Position numbers and translations under genes: made by a program
Shown: one piece after another, positions 1 through 8,788 of the stretch
How positions within the stretch are numbered: the first letter of the stretch is position 1
Layout of the letters: every line of letters begins with the position of its first letter
Notes under the pieces: model-generated
Seen by the model: only the letters and a program-made list of their open reading frames with translations
What the model was told of the DNA's origin: nothing
Database searches by the model: none
Origin: JAFTYO01 sp045613125
Lineage (GTDB): Bacteria; Pseudomonadota; Alphaproteobacteria; RF32; CAG-239
Length of the DNA: 50,074 bases
NCBI GenBank assembly: GCA_045613125.1
Contig: JAZLAM010000014.1
Coordinates: 1 to 50,074, forward strand
Reading direction: 5' to 3'

Positions 1-1
1 A

Positions 2-607
2 TATGGTGCATATGTAGGCGGAAAACAAAAATATGATGACAACAAAGTTGAGCAAAAGAGTGGTTATCTTGGTGTAAGCGCAGCGTTCAGAAAGAATAAT
101 ATGTTCTCAAACTTTACACTTAATGGTGGATATATAACAAGCAAAGCAAACACCGCTTGGGGTAAAGACGAATTTGACACCAAGGTAGTAAGCGTTGCTA
201 ACAAAACAGGCGTTGACATTAAAGCCGGTAACAACTGGACGGTTACACCGTCGATGTATGTAGCCTATACAGGTATGGATACCGAAGACTACACCAACAA
301 GGCAGGTGTTAAAATGGAAAATGAGTTTTCAAACGTTGTAACATTAGCGCCTGAACTCAAGGTCAGAAAAGGCTTTGATAACGGCGTAGGTGCTTATGCA
401 AAGGCAAGCTATAAGCATTATATCTATGATGCCGAAGTTAAGGCAGATGATGTATTGTTAGAAGAAATGAGTGCAAAACCATATGTAGAATATGGCTTTG
501 GAGTTGAGAAGAACTGGGCAGATAAATCCGGTTACGTTGAACTTACCCGTCGTGACGGAGGTCGTGAGGGTTGGAATGTCAACCTCGGTTTAAAACTTGA
601 TTTCTAA
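2..607 (+). CDS. Autotransporter beta-barrel, C-terminal part (5' end outside window)
   Basis: The reading frame is open from base 2 through the first in-frame ATG at 101 to the stop at 605-607, so this is the 3' end of a longer gene. The translation alternates polar and hydrophobic residues in short strands separated by charged turns and ends in a terminal Phe (NLGLKLDF), the usual outer-membrane insertion signature of autotransporter and porin barrels. The stretch ending GWNVNLGLKLDF resembles the last strand of the autotransporter domain. The passenger lies upstream and cannot be judged. Two strong hairpin terminators follow. The barrel assignment is likely; the passenger function is unknown. 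Confidence 0.75.
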   Translation, partial: YGAYVGGKQKYDDNKVEQKSGYLGVSAAFRKNNMFSNFTLNGGYITSKANTAWGKDEFDTKVVSVANKTGVDIKAGNNWTVTPSMYVAYTGMDTEDYTNKAGVKMENEFSNVVTLAPELKVRKGFDNGVGAYAKASYKHYIYDAEVKADDVLLEEMSAKPYVEYGFGVEKNWADKSGYVELTRRDGGREGWNVNLGLKLDF

Positions 608-626
608 GCAAAAACTCAAACCAACA

Positions 627-653
627 AAAAAGGCGAGATTTTCTCGCCTTTTT
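627..653 (+). terminator. Intrinsic terminator of the autotransporter gene
   Basis: An 11-bp stem (627-637 with 643-653, core GGCGAG/CTCGCC) closes on a 5-nt loop and ends in a run of T. It begins 20 bases after the stop codon. Confidence 0.85.
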
Positions 654-661
654 AATTTCCC

Positions 662-693
662 AAAAAAACTCCGACTTTTGCCGGAGTTTTTTT
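662..693. terminator. Bidirectional terminator between autotransporter gene and apaG
   Basis: The stem pairs 662-673 with 682-693 (core CTCCG/CGGAG) and has A-runs on one side and T-runs on the other, so it can stop transcription in both directions. It lies 4 bases beyond the stop of the minus-strand apaG, and is probably that gene's terminator. Confidence 0.8.
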
Positions 694-697
694 AACT

Positions 698-1099
698 TTA
701 GTTTAATGCAGATGTTAAGTGCACATTTCCGACCAAGCTTACTGCCGGAATTTTGATATCTTTTACCTGATTACATTTTTCCTTAACGATTCGGCACGTG
801 CCATATAAAACGGCAAAAGCCGATTTCACAGGTGCGCTATCTGAAAATTCAAAATACTCTCCCGGTTCAAGTTCCGGAATTTCGCCCTTAAAACCTAAAC
901 CGTTTTCAAGATACAAATTTCCCTTATCGTCGGCAATGTTAAACTCTTTACTTAAAATCTGTATTTTATCGTCCGAATTGTTTTCAATGCGCAAATAATA
1001 TGAACAAGCGTCGTCATCTTCGTCTTCAAGATACGCCTGACAAGCTGAAACCAAAATATCATCGGTTTGTAAAGTTACATATTCATTTTCAAAATCCAT
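698..1099 (-). CDS. apaG: ApaG-domain protein
   Basis: This 133-residue protein has the ApaG (DUF525) fold signature: an immunoglobulin-like core with YYLRIENNSDDKIQILSKEF, a DDKGN turn, the LEPGEYFEFSDSAPV segment that matches the family's LxPGExFxYxS(G)xPL, and a YGTCRIV strand. ApaG proteins are about 125 residues, so the length fits. The family is linked to divalent-cation tolerance, and the same fold occurs as a protein-protein interaction domain, but its molecular role is not settled. The first 30 residues are unusually acidic (EDEDDD). An AAAGGTG ribosome-binding site precedes the ATG. It is a single gene with its own terminator. Confidence 0.75.
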   Translation of the reverse strand: MDFENEYVTLQTDDILVSACQAYLEDEDDDACSYYLRIENNSDDKIQILSKEFNIADDKGNLYLENGLGFKGEIPELEPGEYFEFSDSAPVKSAFAVLYGTCRIVKEKCNQVKDIKIPAVSLVGNVHLTSALN

Positions 1100-1239
1100 A
1101 TCAAAACACCTTTTAAAGGTTAAACTTTATGTTAACTATTAATTAACTTTTTCAGATTCGCAACCTCAGATACATCTTTTACACAAAGTTATGCACAGCT
1201 AAAATTTTCTACAATTTTATTATATATTTTTTTTAGCTC

Positions 1240-1267
1240 TTGAAATTGTTTCAAAATTGTTTATGCT
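1240..1267 (+). promoter_or_regulatory. Sigma70-type promoter for the ankyrin gene
   Basis: A TTGAAA box (1240-1245) and a TATGCT box (1262-1267) are separated by 16 bases and lie 29 bases before the ATG at 1297. The whole 1100-1296 gap separates this gene from the divergent apaG. Confidence 0.5.
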
Positions 1268-1296
1268 AAAGTTAAGTATTTTTTAGGAGAAAAATT

Positions 1297-2055
1297 ATGT
1301 TAAGATCACTGTTTTTAAGTTTAGCTTTGATAATAGCACCCTTCGTCGCTGATGCTCAAACTCAAGAAGAACCGACAGTTGTTGTCACTACAGAATTTTC
1401 TAATACAGATTTGGAAGAACAAATGTCTTCGGTAGACATTGCTGAGCTAGAAAATCTAAAAAATACCGGTTTTGATTTCAATCAAAAAGATGCAAACGGA
1501 AACCCTCCTCTATATTATATCTTAACTCGCAATCCTGATTTGGAAGTTGCAAAAAAAGCCATCGAGTATGGCGCAAATGTCAATATGCCTGCTAAAAACG
1601 GCATGCTTCCACTAAATATCGCAACTTCAAAAGCAAATGAGTTGCAATTGCAAATTATGATGATGAAAACCATGGGGCTGGACACAAGCAAAGAACAGGT
1701 TCAAGAAGAACTAAAGAAAATGCTTTTCCATGAAATGACCAAAGCTATTGAACTAACCAAATTACTCATAGACAACGGAGCTGATGTAAATTTAGTCAGT
1801 TCTCTCGGAACACCTTTGATGAATGCTGTTACAAACATATGGAATTTAGACATTGTTAAAATGCTTATTGACGCCGGAGCAGATTTAAATGCAACGGATA
1901 AGACCGGTAAAACAGCTCTGTTTTATGCTTATGCAAGCTCAAATGATGATGTTATTAAGTTGCTGATTGAAAAAGGTGCCGACGTTTCAATTAAAGATAC
2001 AGAAGGTAAAACATATTCCGATATGGAAAAAGTAAACGTAGACCCTGCCATATAG
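1297..2055 (+). CDS. Secreted ankyrin-repeat protein
   Basis: The protein has 252 residues. Residues 1-21 form a signal peptide (hydrophobic core LFLSLALIIAPF, cleavage near ADA-QT), so it is probably periplasmic. Ankyrin repeats follow: one around residues 65-110 (GNPPLYYIL, GANVNMPAKNG) and three around 150-245, seen as LLIDNGADVN, MLIDAGADLNATDKTGKTAL and LLIEKGADVSIKDTEGKT. A helical insert of about 40 residues (115-150) separates the two groups. Ankyrin repeats mediate protein binding; the partner is unknown. An AGGAG site lies well placed before the ATG. The S8 autotransporter downstream also carries an ankyrin-like segment, so the motif recurs locally. Confidence 0.8.
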   Translation: MLRSLFLSLALIIAPFVADAQTQEEPTVVVTTEFSNTDLEEQMSSVDIAELENLKNTGFDFNQKDANGNPPLYYILTRNPDLEVAKKAIEYGANVNMPAKNGMLPLNIATSKANELQLQIMMMKTMGLDTSKEQVQEELKKMLFHEMTKAIELTKLLIDNGADVNLVSSLGTPLMNAVTNIWNLDIVKMLIDAGADLNATDKTGKTALFYAYASSNDDVIKLLIEKGADVSIKDTEGKTYSDMEKVNVDPAI

Positions 2056-2171
2056 TTTAATAAAAAACTTAACCTATTTTTTATAAATACGGGTGTAATA
2101 TACCCTCATAATATTTATATTTGAAAATAATATTTCGAATATATAAGTAACAATATTTTAAGAGGTATATT

Positions 2172-4604
2172 ATGTTTAGCTTCAAAAAAATCTGTAAAAT
2201 TTCAATGTTTGCACTCATGTCTTTGTTTCTTTTCAAAGATGCATATGCTTCAGAAATTGATTTAAATATTCCGTCACTAGATACAATTTTTAATATTCTA
2301 GGTCTAACGATCAGCGGATCACAAATTTTATTTGCAGGTATGATTGTATGTGTTCTGGGAATGATATTCGGCTTATATGAATTTGTTCGCATCAAAAAAA
2401 TGCCATCTCATATATCCATGAAAAAAGTTTCAGAAACAATTTACGAAACTTGTAAAACATATATGAAACAACAAGCAAAACTCTTACTAATTTTAGAGTG
2501 TTTTATTGCTGTTTGCATTTTTTACTATTTCTTCTACTTAAATCAAACACCTATATTAAAAGTTCTAAACATTTTGTTATGGTCAATTCTAGGAATTTTA
2601 GGTTCATTTTCTGTTGCTTGGTTTGGTATGCGTATTAATACATATGCAAATGCCAGAACTTCTTTTGCATCATTAAAAGGTAAAGCTTATCCTGTGATGA
2701 ACTTACCTTTACATTCAGGTATGTCAATTGGTGTATTGCTAATTTGCGTTGAACTTATTATGATGATTTTTATTTTGCTTTTTGTTCCTAGAGACAATGC
2801 AGGAGCTTGTTTTATCGGATTTGCAATTGGTGAATCTTTAGGAGCTTCAGCGCTTCGCATTTGTGGTGGTATCTTTACAAAAATTGCCGACATCGGAGCC
2901 GATTTGATGAAAATCATATTTAAAATTGATGAAGATGATGCAAGAAACCCCGGAGTAATTGCAGATTGTACCGGTGATAATGCTGGAGACTCGGTAGGTC
3001 CCACGGCTGATGGATTTGAAACTTACGGTGTTACCGGTGTTGCTCTTATCAGCTTTATCGTATTAGGTGCCGGAATGATGTATGCTCCAAATGGAGAACT
3101 CACCCTTATGCCAAACGGAATTGACATTCAAGCACGCCTTATCACTTGGGTGTTTGCTATGCGTGTTTTAATGATTATAACTTCCATATTAGCATATTTT
3201 TTAAACAATGCAATTTGTAAAAAAATATTTGGGAATAAAGATAAATTCAATTTTGAAACACCTCTTACTTTATTGATATGGTTAACTTCAATAATTTCTA
3301 TCTTGGTAACCTTTGGTGTTTCGTATGTTATGATTGACACATCCATATTTGGTCAAAACTTATGGTGGAAATTATCAACTATCATTAGTTGTGGAACTCT
3401 ATCTGCCGCACTAATACCCGAATTTACTAAATTTTTTACCTCATCAAAATCTAAACATGTTGAAGAAATTGTAAATGCAAGTCGTGAAGCCGGTGCTTCA
3501 TTAAACATTGTATCCGGTATTGTTGCCGGCAACTTTTCAGCGTTCTGGCAAGGTCTTATCATCGTATTATTAATGATAATTGCATATTTTACATCATACA
3601 CCGGATTGGATGCTTATATGGTTTATCCGTCAGTATTTGCTTTTGGTTTGGTAGCATTTGGTATGTTGGGCATGGGCCCCGTTACCATTGCAGTTGATTC
3701 ATATGGTCCGGTAACCGACAATGCACAATCTGTATTTGAACTTTCACAAATTGAGCAAATTAAAGGAATTAAAAAAGAAATTGAAAAAGACTATGGTTTT
3801 AAACCTAACTTTGAAGTCGGTAAGCATCTTTTAGAAGAAAACGATTCTGCTGGTAATACATTTAAAGCAACAGCAAAACCTGTTTTAATTGGTACTGCCG
3901 TAATTGGTGCAACCACCATGATCTTCTCAATCATACTACTTTTGAATTTATCGCTTAATCTACTTGATCCAAATGTTTTATTTGGTCTTATTTTAGGTGG
4001 TGCTGTCATTTATTGGTTCTCAGGAGCTTCCATGCAGGCAGTATCTGCCGGAGCTTATAAAGCCGTAAATTATATCAAAAAACACATTAAACTTGATGGC
4101 AAAAAAGCAGCATCAATTGAAGATTCAAAAAATGTCGTACGTATTTGTACTGTTTATGCACAAAAAGGCATGCTTAATATCTTTATTGTAATCTTTTCGT
4201 TTACAATTGCTTTTGCTTGCTTTAATGCAAACTTATTTGCAAGCTATTTAATTTCTATTGCTGTTTTTGGATTGTTCCAAGCTTTATATATGGCAAATGC
4301 CGGAGGATCATGGGATAATGCTAAAAAAGTTGTTGAAGTAGACTTGAAAGAAAAAGGAACTCCGTTACATGATGCCACTGTCGTTGGTGACACAGTGGGT
4401 GATCCTTATAAAGACACATCATCTGTTGCTCTAAATCCGATTATAAAATTTACTACTCTGTTTGGGTTGCTAGCTGTTGAAATGGCTGCATCAGCCCCGA
4501 AACATATTTCTGTAGGGTTAGGGATTGTGTTCTTTATGATTGGTCTGATTTTTGTGTATCGTTCATTTTACGCTATGCGAATTGAAACGTCTCATAAAAA
4601 ATAA
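2172..4604 (+). CDS. hppA: Membrane-bound ion-translocating pyrophosphatase
   Basis: This 810-residue polytopic protein hydrolyses cytoplasmic pyrophosphate and moves H+ and/or Na+ across the inner membrane. The substrate-binding motifs are clear: DIGADL from residue 240, EDDARNPGVIAD and GDNAGDSVG just after, EFTKFFTS in the middle, and a late DTVGDPYKDTSS. At the site that separates K+-dependent (Ala) from K+-independent (Lys) enzymes the sequence reads GNTFKA, with Lys565, so K+-independent activity is predicted. The GDSVGPTADGFETYG version of the motif belongs to a divergent branch; I cannot tell its ion specificity from sequence. An N-terminal signal-like segment (residues 1-27) makes it longer than the usual 660-770. 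An AAGAGG ribosome-binding site sets the start, and a terminator follows. Confidence 0.93.
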   Translation: MFSFKKICKISMFALMSLFLFKDAYASEIDLNIPSLDTIFNILGLTISGSQILFAGMIVCVLGMIFGLYEFVRIKKMPSHISMKKVSETIYETCKTYMKQQAKLLLILECFIAVCIFYYFFYLNQTPILKVLNILLWSILGILGSFSVAWFGMRINTYANARTSFASLKGKAYPVMNLPLHSGMSIGVLLICVELIMMIFILLFVPRDNAGACFIGFAIGESLGASALRICGGIFTKIADIGADLMKIIFKIDEDDARNPGVIADCTGDNAGDSVGPTADGFETYGVTGVALISFIVLGAGMMYAPNGELTLMPNGIDIQARLITWVFAMRVLMIITSILAYFLNNAICKKIFGNKDKFNFETPLTLLIWLTSIISILVTFGVSYVMIDTSIFGQNLWWKLSTIISCGTLSAALIPEFTKFFTSSKSKHVEEIVNASREAGASLNIVSGIVAGNFSAFWQGLIIVLLMIIAYFTSYTGLDAYMVYPSVFAFGLVAFGMLGMGPVTIAVDSYGPVTDNAQSVFELSQIEQIKGIKKEIEKDYGFKPNFEVGKHLLEENDSAGNTFKATAKPVLIGTAVIGATTMIFSIILLLNLSLNLLDPNVLFGLILGGAVIYWFSGASMQAVSAGAYKAVNYIKKHIKLDGKKAASIEDSKNVVRICTVYAQKGMLNIFIVIFSFTIAFACFNANLFASYLISIAVFGLFQALYMANAGGSWDNAKKVVEVDLKEKGTPLHDATVVGDTVGDPYKDTSSVALNPIIKFTTLFGLLAVEMAASAPKHISVGLGIVFFMIGLIFVYRSFYAMRIETSHKK

Positions 4605-4612
4605 AAAAAATA

Positions 4613-4646
4613 AAAAAACCGTCTGTATGAAAACAGACGGTTTTTT
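4613..4646 (+). terminator. Intrinsic terminator of hppA
   Basis: A 10-bp stem (4617-4626 with 4633-4642, core ACCGTCTGT/ACAGACGGT) with a 6-nt loop ends in a T-run, 12 bases after the stop codon. Confidence 0.9.
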
Positions 4647-4647
4647 A

Positions 4648-4676
4648 TTGTATTAATCTTTTTTTAATCGTATACT
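4648..4676 (+). promoter_or_regulatory. Promoter for the S8 autotransporter
   Basis: TTGTAT (4648-4653) and TATACT (4671-4676) are spaced by 17 bases, just after the hppA terminator and 39 bases before the ATG. Confidence 0.5.
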
Positions 4677-4715
4677 GGTTACATGATACATTATTTATAT
4701 TAAGAGGTATGGTCT

Positions 4716-7700
4716 ATGTTTATTAAAAAAATTTTTATTTTGCTTATTTCGGGAATTCTTTTTTTTATACCTTACGTAAATGCTAGTAGCACATATTCAG
4801 AGTATGCCCAAACAATATATATTTACGCTACCAAATTAAATACAGCCGGCATAAAACGACTTATCAAAACATATGGTATAGACACTTTAGATTCAAATGA
4901 TAATACCGCACTTTGTTATGCAATTCAAAATAATGATATCAAAACTTATAAAGCACTCACTAAAATGGGAGCTAAAAGCCATCAATATTGTTTTAATAAA
5001 ATCTCCGAAAACAAACGAATAAGCTTTAACAATGCTATGACAGAATATGAAGCATCAGCTGTCGGAAAATATAATGAACATGGAACCTTACTTACAAGAA
5101 CTAAAATTGCAGAAACAGAAGAAGTTAGTTCTTCAACCAAATTTGGTGTGGGGTTAGGTACTATCGCTCTAATAGGTGGTGGAGTTGCTGCTATAGCCGG
5201 TGGTGGAGGTGGTGGAGGTAGCTCAAGCACCTCATCTTCAGACGTTAACACGGAAATTTCGTGTCAAGAACAAGGAGGAACTTTAATAAACGGATCTTGT
5301 ATTTTTATAGACAAACCCGGTGCGTCACCTCTAAATGATACAATTCAAAAATATCATACAAAAGAATACAATAGTTCAAAATCATTTTTACACCAAATCA
5401 ATGCTGATTATGCTTATGCAAGAGGTTATACAGGATACGTAATAGAGCGCGATAAAGATGGCTACCTTGTTGATAACGGCTCCGGTTACATAAGCGACAA
5501 AAAAGTAAGAGTAGGAGTTTTAGATAACGGATTTGATATTTATCATCCTGATTTGATTGATAATATTGTAACAAACGAAGATGGAAATCCGTATGGTTAT
5601 AACTTTGATTACGGCCCGTGTCGTGGTGGAGATAAAACAAACTGTTACACATTTAATCCTTTAAATGACGGGAGTGGACTTGGAAGGATAAGTTTATATG
5701 ATGCTAATCAAGTTTTGATATCACACACTGACGCTATATACACGCAGGAAACATACAATACAACTTTTGAACAATATCCTGAAGATTATGACTGGGATGA
5801 TTTACAATATAATCCTATACCTTATTTATCTGATGATGAAGTTGATAAATTCAACACTCAAACAAATGATCATGGCACTCATGTGATGGGGATTATAGGA
5901 GCCACCGCAAACGATTTTGGTATTCAAGGTGTGGCACCAAATGTTGAGATGATTGGTATAAACTATACTCAAACAATTTACAGACAAGGAGAAGATGTCT
6001 TTACAAAAGCAGGAGAAACTTTTGTAAACAATGGAGCTCGTGTTGTGAATATGAGTTTTGGCATCAAACTAAGTGAAGAAAGTTCTGAAAAGGCATTAGC
6101 CTCTTATCTTGTAAACAAAGATTTTAATAATCTGAATGATTCTAATTTAGAAAATACCGAAAATCTTTTTAAATATTTAGCGGATAACAATATTGTAACA
6201 GTAAAATCAGCAGGAAACAATGGTAACAGTTTTGAAGCAGATACTATATCCGGCGTACCGTTGAGCAATACGTTTAAGTTGGGAAGCGATTATGATATGA
6301 CAAACTTGTTTATTACGGTTGTTTCAGTTAACAGTAAAAATAAGATTACTAGCTATTCCCAAATATGTGGTGTAACAAAAAATTATTGCTTAGCAGCACC
6401 AGGAGGCGATTCTCTTGAAAATAACATGATTTATTCTACTGTTCAAAATGATAAAAATCACCAAAAAGATGACTCAGGTTTTGCCTACGGATATATGCAA
6501 GGGACATCCATGGCTACTCCTGTTGTAACGGGGAGTGTAGCTTTGTTGATGGGAGCATATCCTCATCTTACATCACAACAGATAGTTGAAATTTTGTTCA
6601 CAACGGCAACGGATTTAGGTACAAAAGGTGTTGATGAAGTATATGGACATGGTCTGATTAATTTAGATGCTGCAACCAGTCCTATCGGATATCTATCTTT
6701 TGATTTCTTAGATAATAACAAACAAAATACTTATTCTGCATCAGCTCTAAACTTATCAAAATCAGTCAATGCAAAAATTTTGAGTATATTACCTGCAAAA
6801 TTTACTGTTTTCGATGAATATGATCGAGGTTTTGAGATAGAGACATCTTCATTATTTGCTGACACATCAAAACAAAGAAGACATCTTTTCGAAAATGATT
6901 TTAAAGCATTTATGAGCCATGGAAAACAAAACATACAAACCGGAAACAATATATCTTTTGCTTTTAATTCTTCAGTATCCGGTAATGATATATATAGCCC
7001 TTACGGTTTTATCGGTGTTGATTATAATTTATCAAATAAATTTGGTTTTCAAGCTTTTTATTCTGAAAACACCATATTAAACAGAGGTGAAATTTTTACT
7101 CGTACAGAACAAAATCCATTTATTAGCATGGATAATGCTTTTGGACTTGGATTTAATTATAAATCAGATAAAACATCTTTCAAATTAGACTATACCGGCG
7201 GAAAAAATAATTTCTTTGAAGATGAAGAAAACTCTGATTTATACGATAATCACATGAATGCCATAACTTCCGAATTATCTTATAATCTTACAGATAATTT
7301 CAGTGTAAGTTCTATTTTAGGTAATTTAAGTGAAAAAAGTTCTGTTTTAGGTATGATAGGCAACGATACTTTTGATATCGGTGATTCTAACACATACTTT
7401 ACCGGTATGAAAATCACATTTAAGCCTACTGACAGATTATCTTTAAGTGGCGTATATTATAGAGGATATACAAATACGTCAGCAAATAATAACGTATTTT
7501 CCATGTCAGATATTGAAAGTGAAAGTATAGCATTAAATGCTACATACAAATTAACAAGCAAAAATAATATCGGCTTGGACGTATATTCCCCGTTACGAAT
7601 TGTAAAAGGTAGCGCTGATATTATTTTATCTTCCGGTCGTCATCAAACAGAAAATAAAATATATTTAAATAAATATCATACTTCCCTAAAAGATACGGAT

Positions 7701-7850
7701 CGTGAATGGGATGTCAGTATGTTTTATAATAAACAAATAAAAGATGACGCAAATTTCAAAACACGTTTTGGAGTAAGGTTTAATCCTGAACATGATGCTA
7801 GCGCAAAGCCTGATTATTTCGGAATGTTTAATTTACACTTTGCTTTCTAA
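4716..7850 (+). CDS. Subtilisin-type (S8) autotransporter protease
   Basis: This 1044-residue exported protein has a signal peptide (residues 1-24, cut near NASS), an ankyrin-like helical segment (about 28-90), a Gly-rich hydrophobic stretch near 140-170 (seven consecutive Gly then Ser/Thr), a subtilisin domain (about 255-665) and a C-terminal beta-barrel (about 720-1044) ending FNLHFAF. The catalytic triad is visible: Asp270 in VLDNGFD, His386 in DHGTHV, Ser598 in GTSMATP, with oxyanion-hole Asn501 in SAGNNG. It should be displayed at or released from the outer membrane. Between Asp and His is an insert of over 100 residues rich in Asp and Tyr. Natural substrates are unknown. AAGAGG precedes the ATG. 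Confidence 0.9.
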   Translation: MFIKKIFILLISGILFFIPYVNASSTYSEYAQTIYIYATKLNTAGIKRLIKTYGIDTLDSNDNTALCYAIQNNDIKTYKALTKMGAKSHQYCFNKISENKRISFNNAMTEYEASAVGKYNEHGTLLTRTKIAETEEVSSSTKFGVGLGTIALIGGGVAAIAGGGGGGGSSSTSSSDVNTEISCQEQGGTLINGSCIFIDKPGASPLNDTIQKYHTKEYNSSKSFLHQINADYAYARGYTGYVIERDKDGYLVDNGSGYISDKKVRVGVLDNGFDIYHPDLIDNIVTNEDGNPYGYNFDYGPCRGGDKTNCYTFNPLNDGSGLGRISLYDANQVLISHTDAIYTQETYNTTFEQYPEDYDWDDLQYNPIPYLSDDEVDKFNTQTNDHGTHVMGIIGATANDFGIQGVAPNVEMIGINYTQTIYRQGEDVFTKAGETFVNNGARVVNMSFGIKLSEESSEKALASYLVNKDFNNLNDSNLENTENLFKYLADNNIVTVKSAGNNGNSFEADTISGVPLSNTFKLGSDYDMTNLFITVVSVNSKNKITSYSQICGVTKNYCLAAPGGDSLENNMIYSTVQNDKNHQKDDSGFAYGYMQGTSMATPVVTGSVALLMGAYPHLTSQQIVEILFTTATDLGTKGVDEVYGHGLINLDAATSPIGYLSFDFLDNNKQNTYSASALNLSKSVNAKILSILPAKFTVFDEYDRGFEIETSSLFADTSKQRRHLFENDFKAFMSHGKQNIQTGNNISFAFNSSVSGNDIYSPYGFIGVDYNLSNKFGFQAFYSENTILNRGEIFTRTEQNPFISMDNAFGLGFNYKSDKTSFKLDYTGGKNNFFEDEENSDLYDNHMNAITSELSYNLTDNFSVSSILGNLSEKSSVLGMIGNDTFDIGDSNTYFTGMKITFKPTDRLSLSGVYYRGYTNTSANNNVFSMSDIESESIALNATYKLTSKNNIGLDVYSPLRIVKGSADIILSSGRHQTENKIYLNKYHTSLKDTDREWDVSMFYNKQIKDDANFKTRFGVRFNPEHDASAKPDYFGMFNLHFAF

Positions 7851-7863
7851 AGAAAAAAAGCTG

Positions 7864-7892
7864 TTGACTCTGTAAAAAAAAGTCGATATAAG
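7864..7892 (+). promoter_or_regulatory. Promoter of the rpmH-rnpA-yidD operon
   Basis: TTGACT (7864-7869) and TATAAG (7887-7892) with a 17-base spacer form a near-consensus sigma70 promoter. The 5' leader before rpmH is about 70 bases. Confidence 0.7.
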
Positions 7893-7971
7893 CAAAACTG
7901 TAAAAAAACCGAGAGCTGATTTTAAATGTTTGTCAGCTTTAAATAACTAATAATTAACCGGAGATTTTAAT

Positions 7972-8106
7972 ATGAAAAGAACATTTCAACCAAGTAAGCT
8001 CGTAAGAGCTCGTCGTCACGGTTTCCGTGCTCGTATGGCAACAGTGGGAGGCAGAAAAGTATTGTCTGCTCGCCGTGCAAGAGGTCGTAAAAAACTTTCT
8101 GCTTAA
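7972..8106 (+). CDS. rpmH: Ribosomal protein bL34
   Basis: The 44-residue product begins MKRTFQPSKLVRARRHGFRA and ends RGRKKLSA, which is the canonical bL34 pattern of alternating Arg/Lys residues binding 23S rRNA in the large subunit. A GGAG site precedes the ATG. It heads the conserved rpmH-rnpA-yidD-yidC order found widely in bacteria, often near the replication origin. Confidence 0.97.
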   Translation: MKRTFQPSKLVRARRHGFRARMATVGGRKVLSARRARGRKKLSA

Positions 8107-8115
8107 GTTTTGATT

Positions 8116-8508
8116 ATGACAGAAATTCTTGTCTTAAAAAAAAGAAAAGATTTTGTAAGAGTCGCTAAAGGAGTAAGCAAGGTTACAAAAACTGCTATAC
8201 TCCAAGCGGCTCCTAGTTTATATGAAGATACAGTTTCGCCTAAAATTGGCTATACCACTACAAAAAAAATAGGGAAAGCTCATATCCGCAATCGAGCAAG
8301 GAGACGTATGCGAGCCGTTATCAGAGAACTCTTACCAATTTATGGCATGGATAATACCGAATATGTTTTAATAGGAAGACATAATACTCATTATTGCCCA
8401 TATAAAGAGCTTTTTTCAGATATAAAATGGGCAATAAAAAAAGCCAACTCAATACTTCTATCTGAAACAAAGGATATAAATGAAAGCGCTACTGATATAT
8501 CTGGTTAA
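8116..8508 (+). CDS. rnpA: Ribonuclease P protein component
   Basis: RnpA is the basic protein subunit of RNase P, which matures tRNA 5' ends. The RNR signature is present as AHIRNRARRRMR (about residues 55-66), preceded by the KIGYTTTKKIGKA strand. I chose the ATG at 8116 (130 residues), 9 bases after the rpmH stop. An in-frame TTG at 8110 would add two residues. No clear ribosome-binding site is seen, consistent with translational coupling to rpmH. The 3' end overlaps yidD by 29 bases in another frame. Confidence 0.92.
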   Translation: MTEILVLKKRKDFVRVAKGVSKVTKTAILQAAPSLYEDTVSPKIGYTTTKKIGKAHIRNRARRRMRAVIRELLPIYGMDNTEYVLIGRHNTHYCPYKELFSDIKWAIKKANSILLSETKDINESATDISG

Positions 8509-8707
8509 ATTTTATCAAAAATTTATCTCTCCATTTTGTTCAGGATGTTGCAGATATCGCCCAACTTGTTCTGAATATATGATAGAAGCCCTAAAAGAAC
8601 ATGGTGTAATCAAAGGAACATATTTAGGAATACGTAGAATATTACGCTGTCACCCATGGGGAGGATCAGGGTACGATCCTGTACCTAAAAAAAATAAAAA
8701 GAGTTAG
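8480..8707 (+). CDS. yidD: Membrane protein insertion efficiency factor YidD
   Basis: YidD is a small membrane-associated protein that assists insertion of inner-membrane proteins. The 75-residue sequence carries the family hallmarks FYQKFISPF, CRYRPTCSEYMIEALKEHG, and RILRCHPWGGSGYDPVP, with conserved Cys and a basic amphipathic N-terminus. An AAGGA site sits inside the end of rnpA. The gene lies between rnpA and yidC as in most bacteria. Confidence 0.95.
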   Translation: MKALLIYLVKFYQKFISPFCSGCCRYRPTCSEYMIEALKEHGVIKGTYLGIRRILRCHPWGGSGYDPVPKKNKKS

Positions 8708-8788
8708 TTATAAAGATGCTTATTTGCTTGATTTTAGAAAAAATATGTTCTAAAAAACAACATCTAAAATTTTTCAGGAGTATAGAAA

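Noticed and set aside
2121..2147. Promoter for hppA
   Set aside because: The TTGAAA and TATAAG boxes are only 15 bases apart in very AT-rich sequence, too weak to list.
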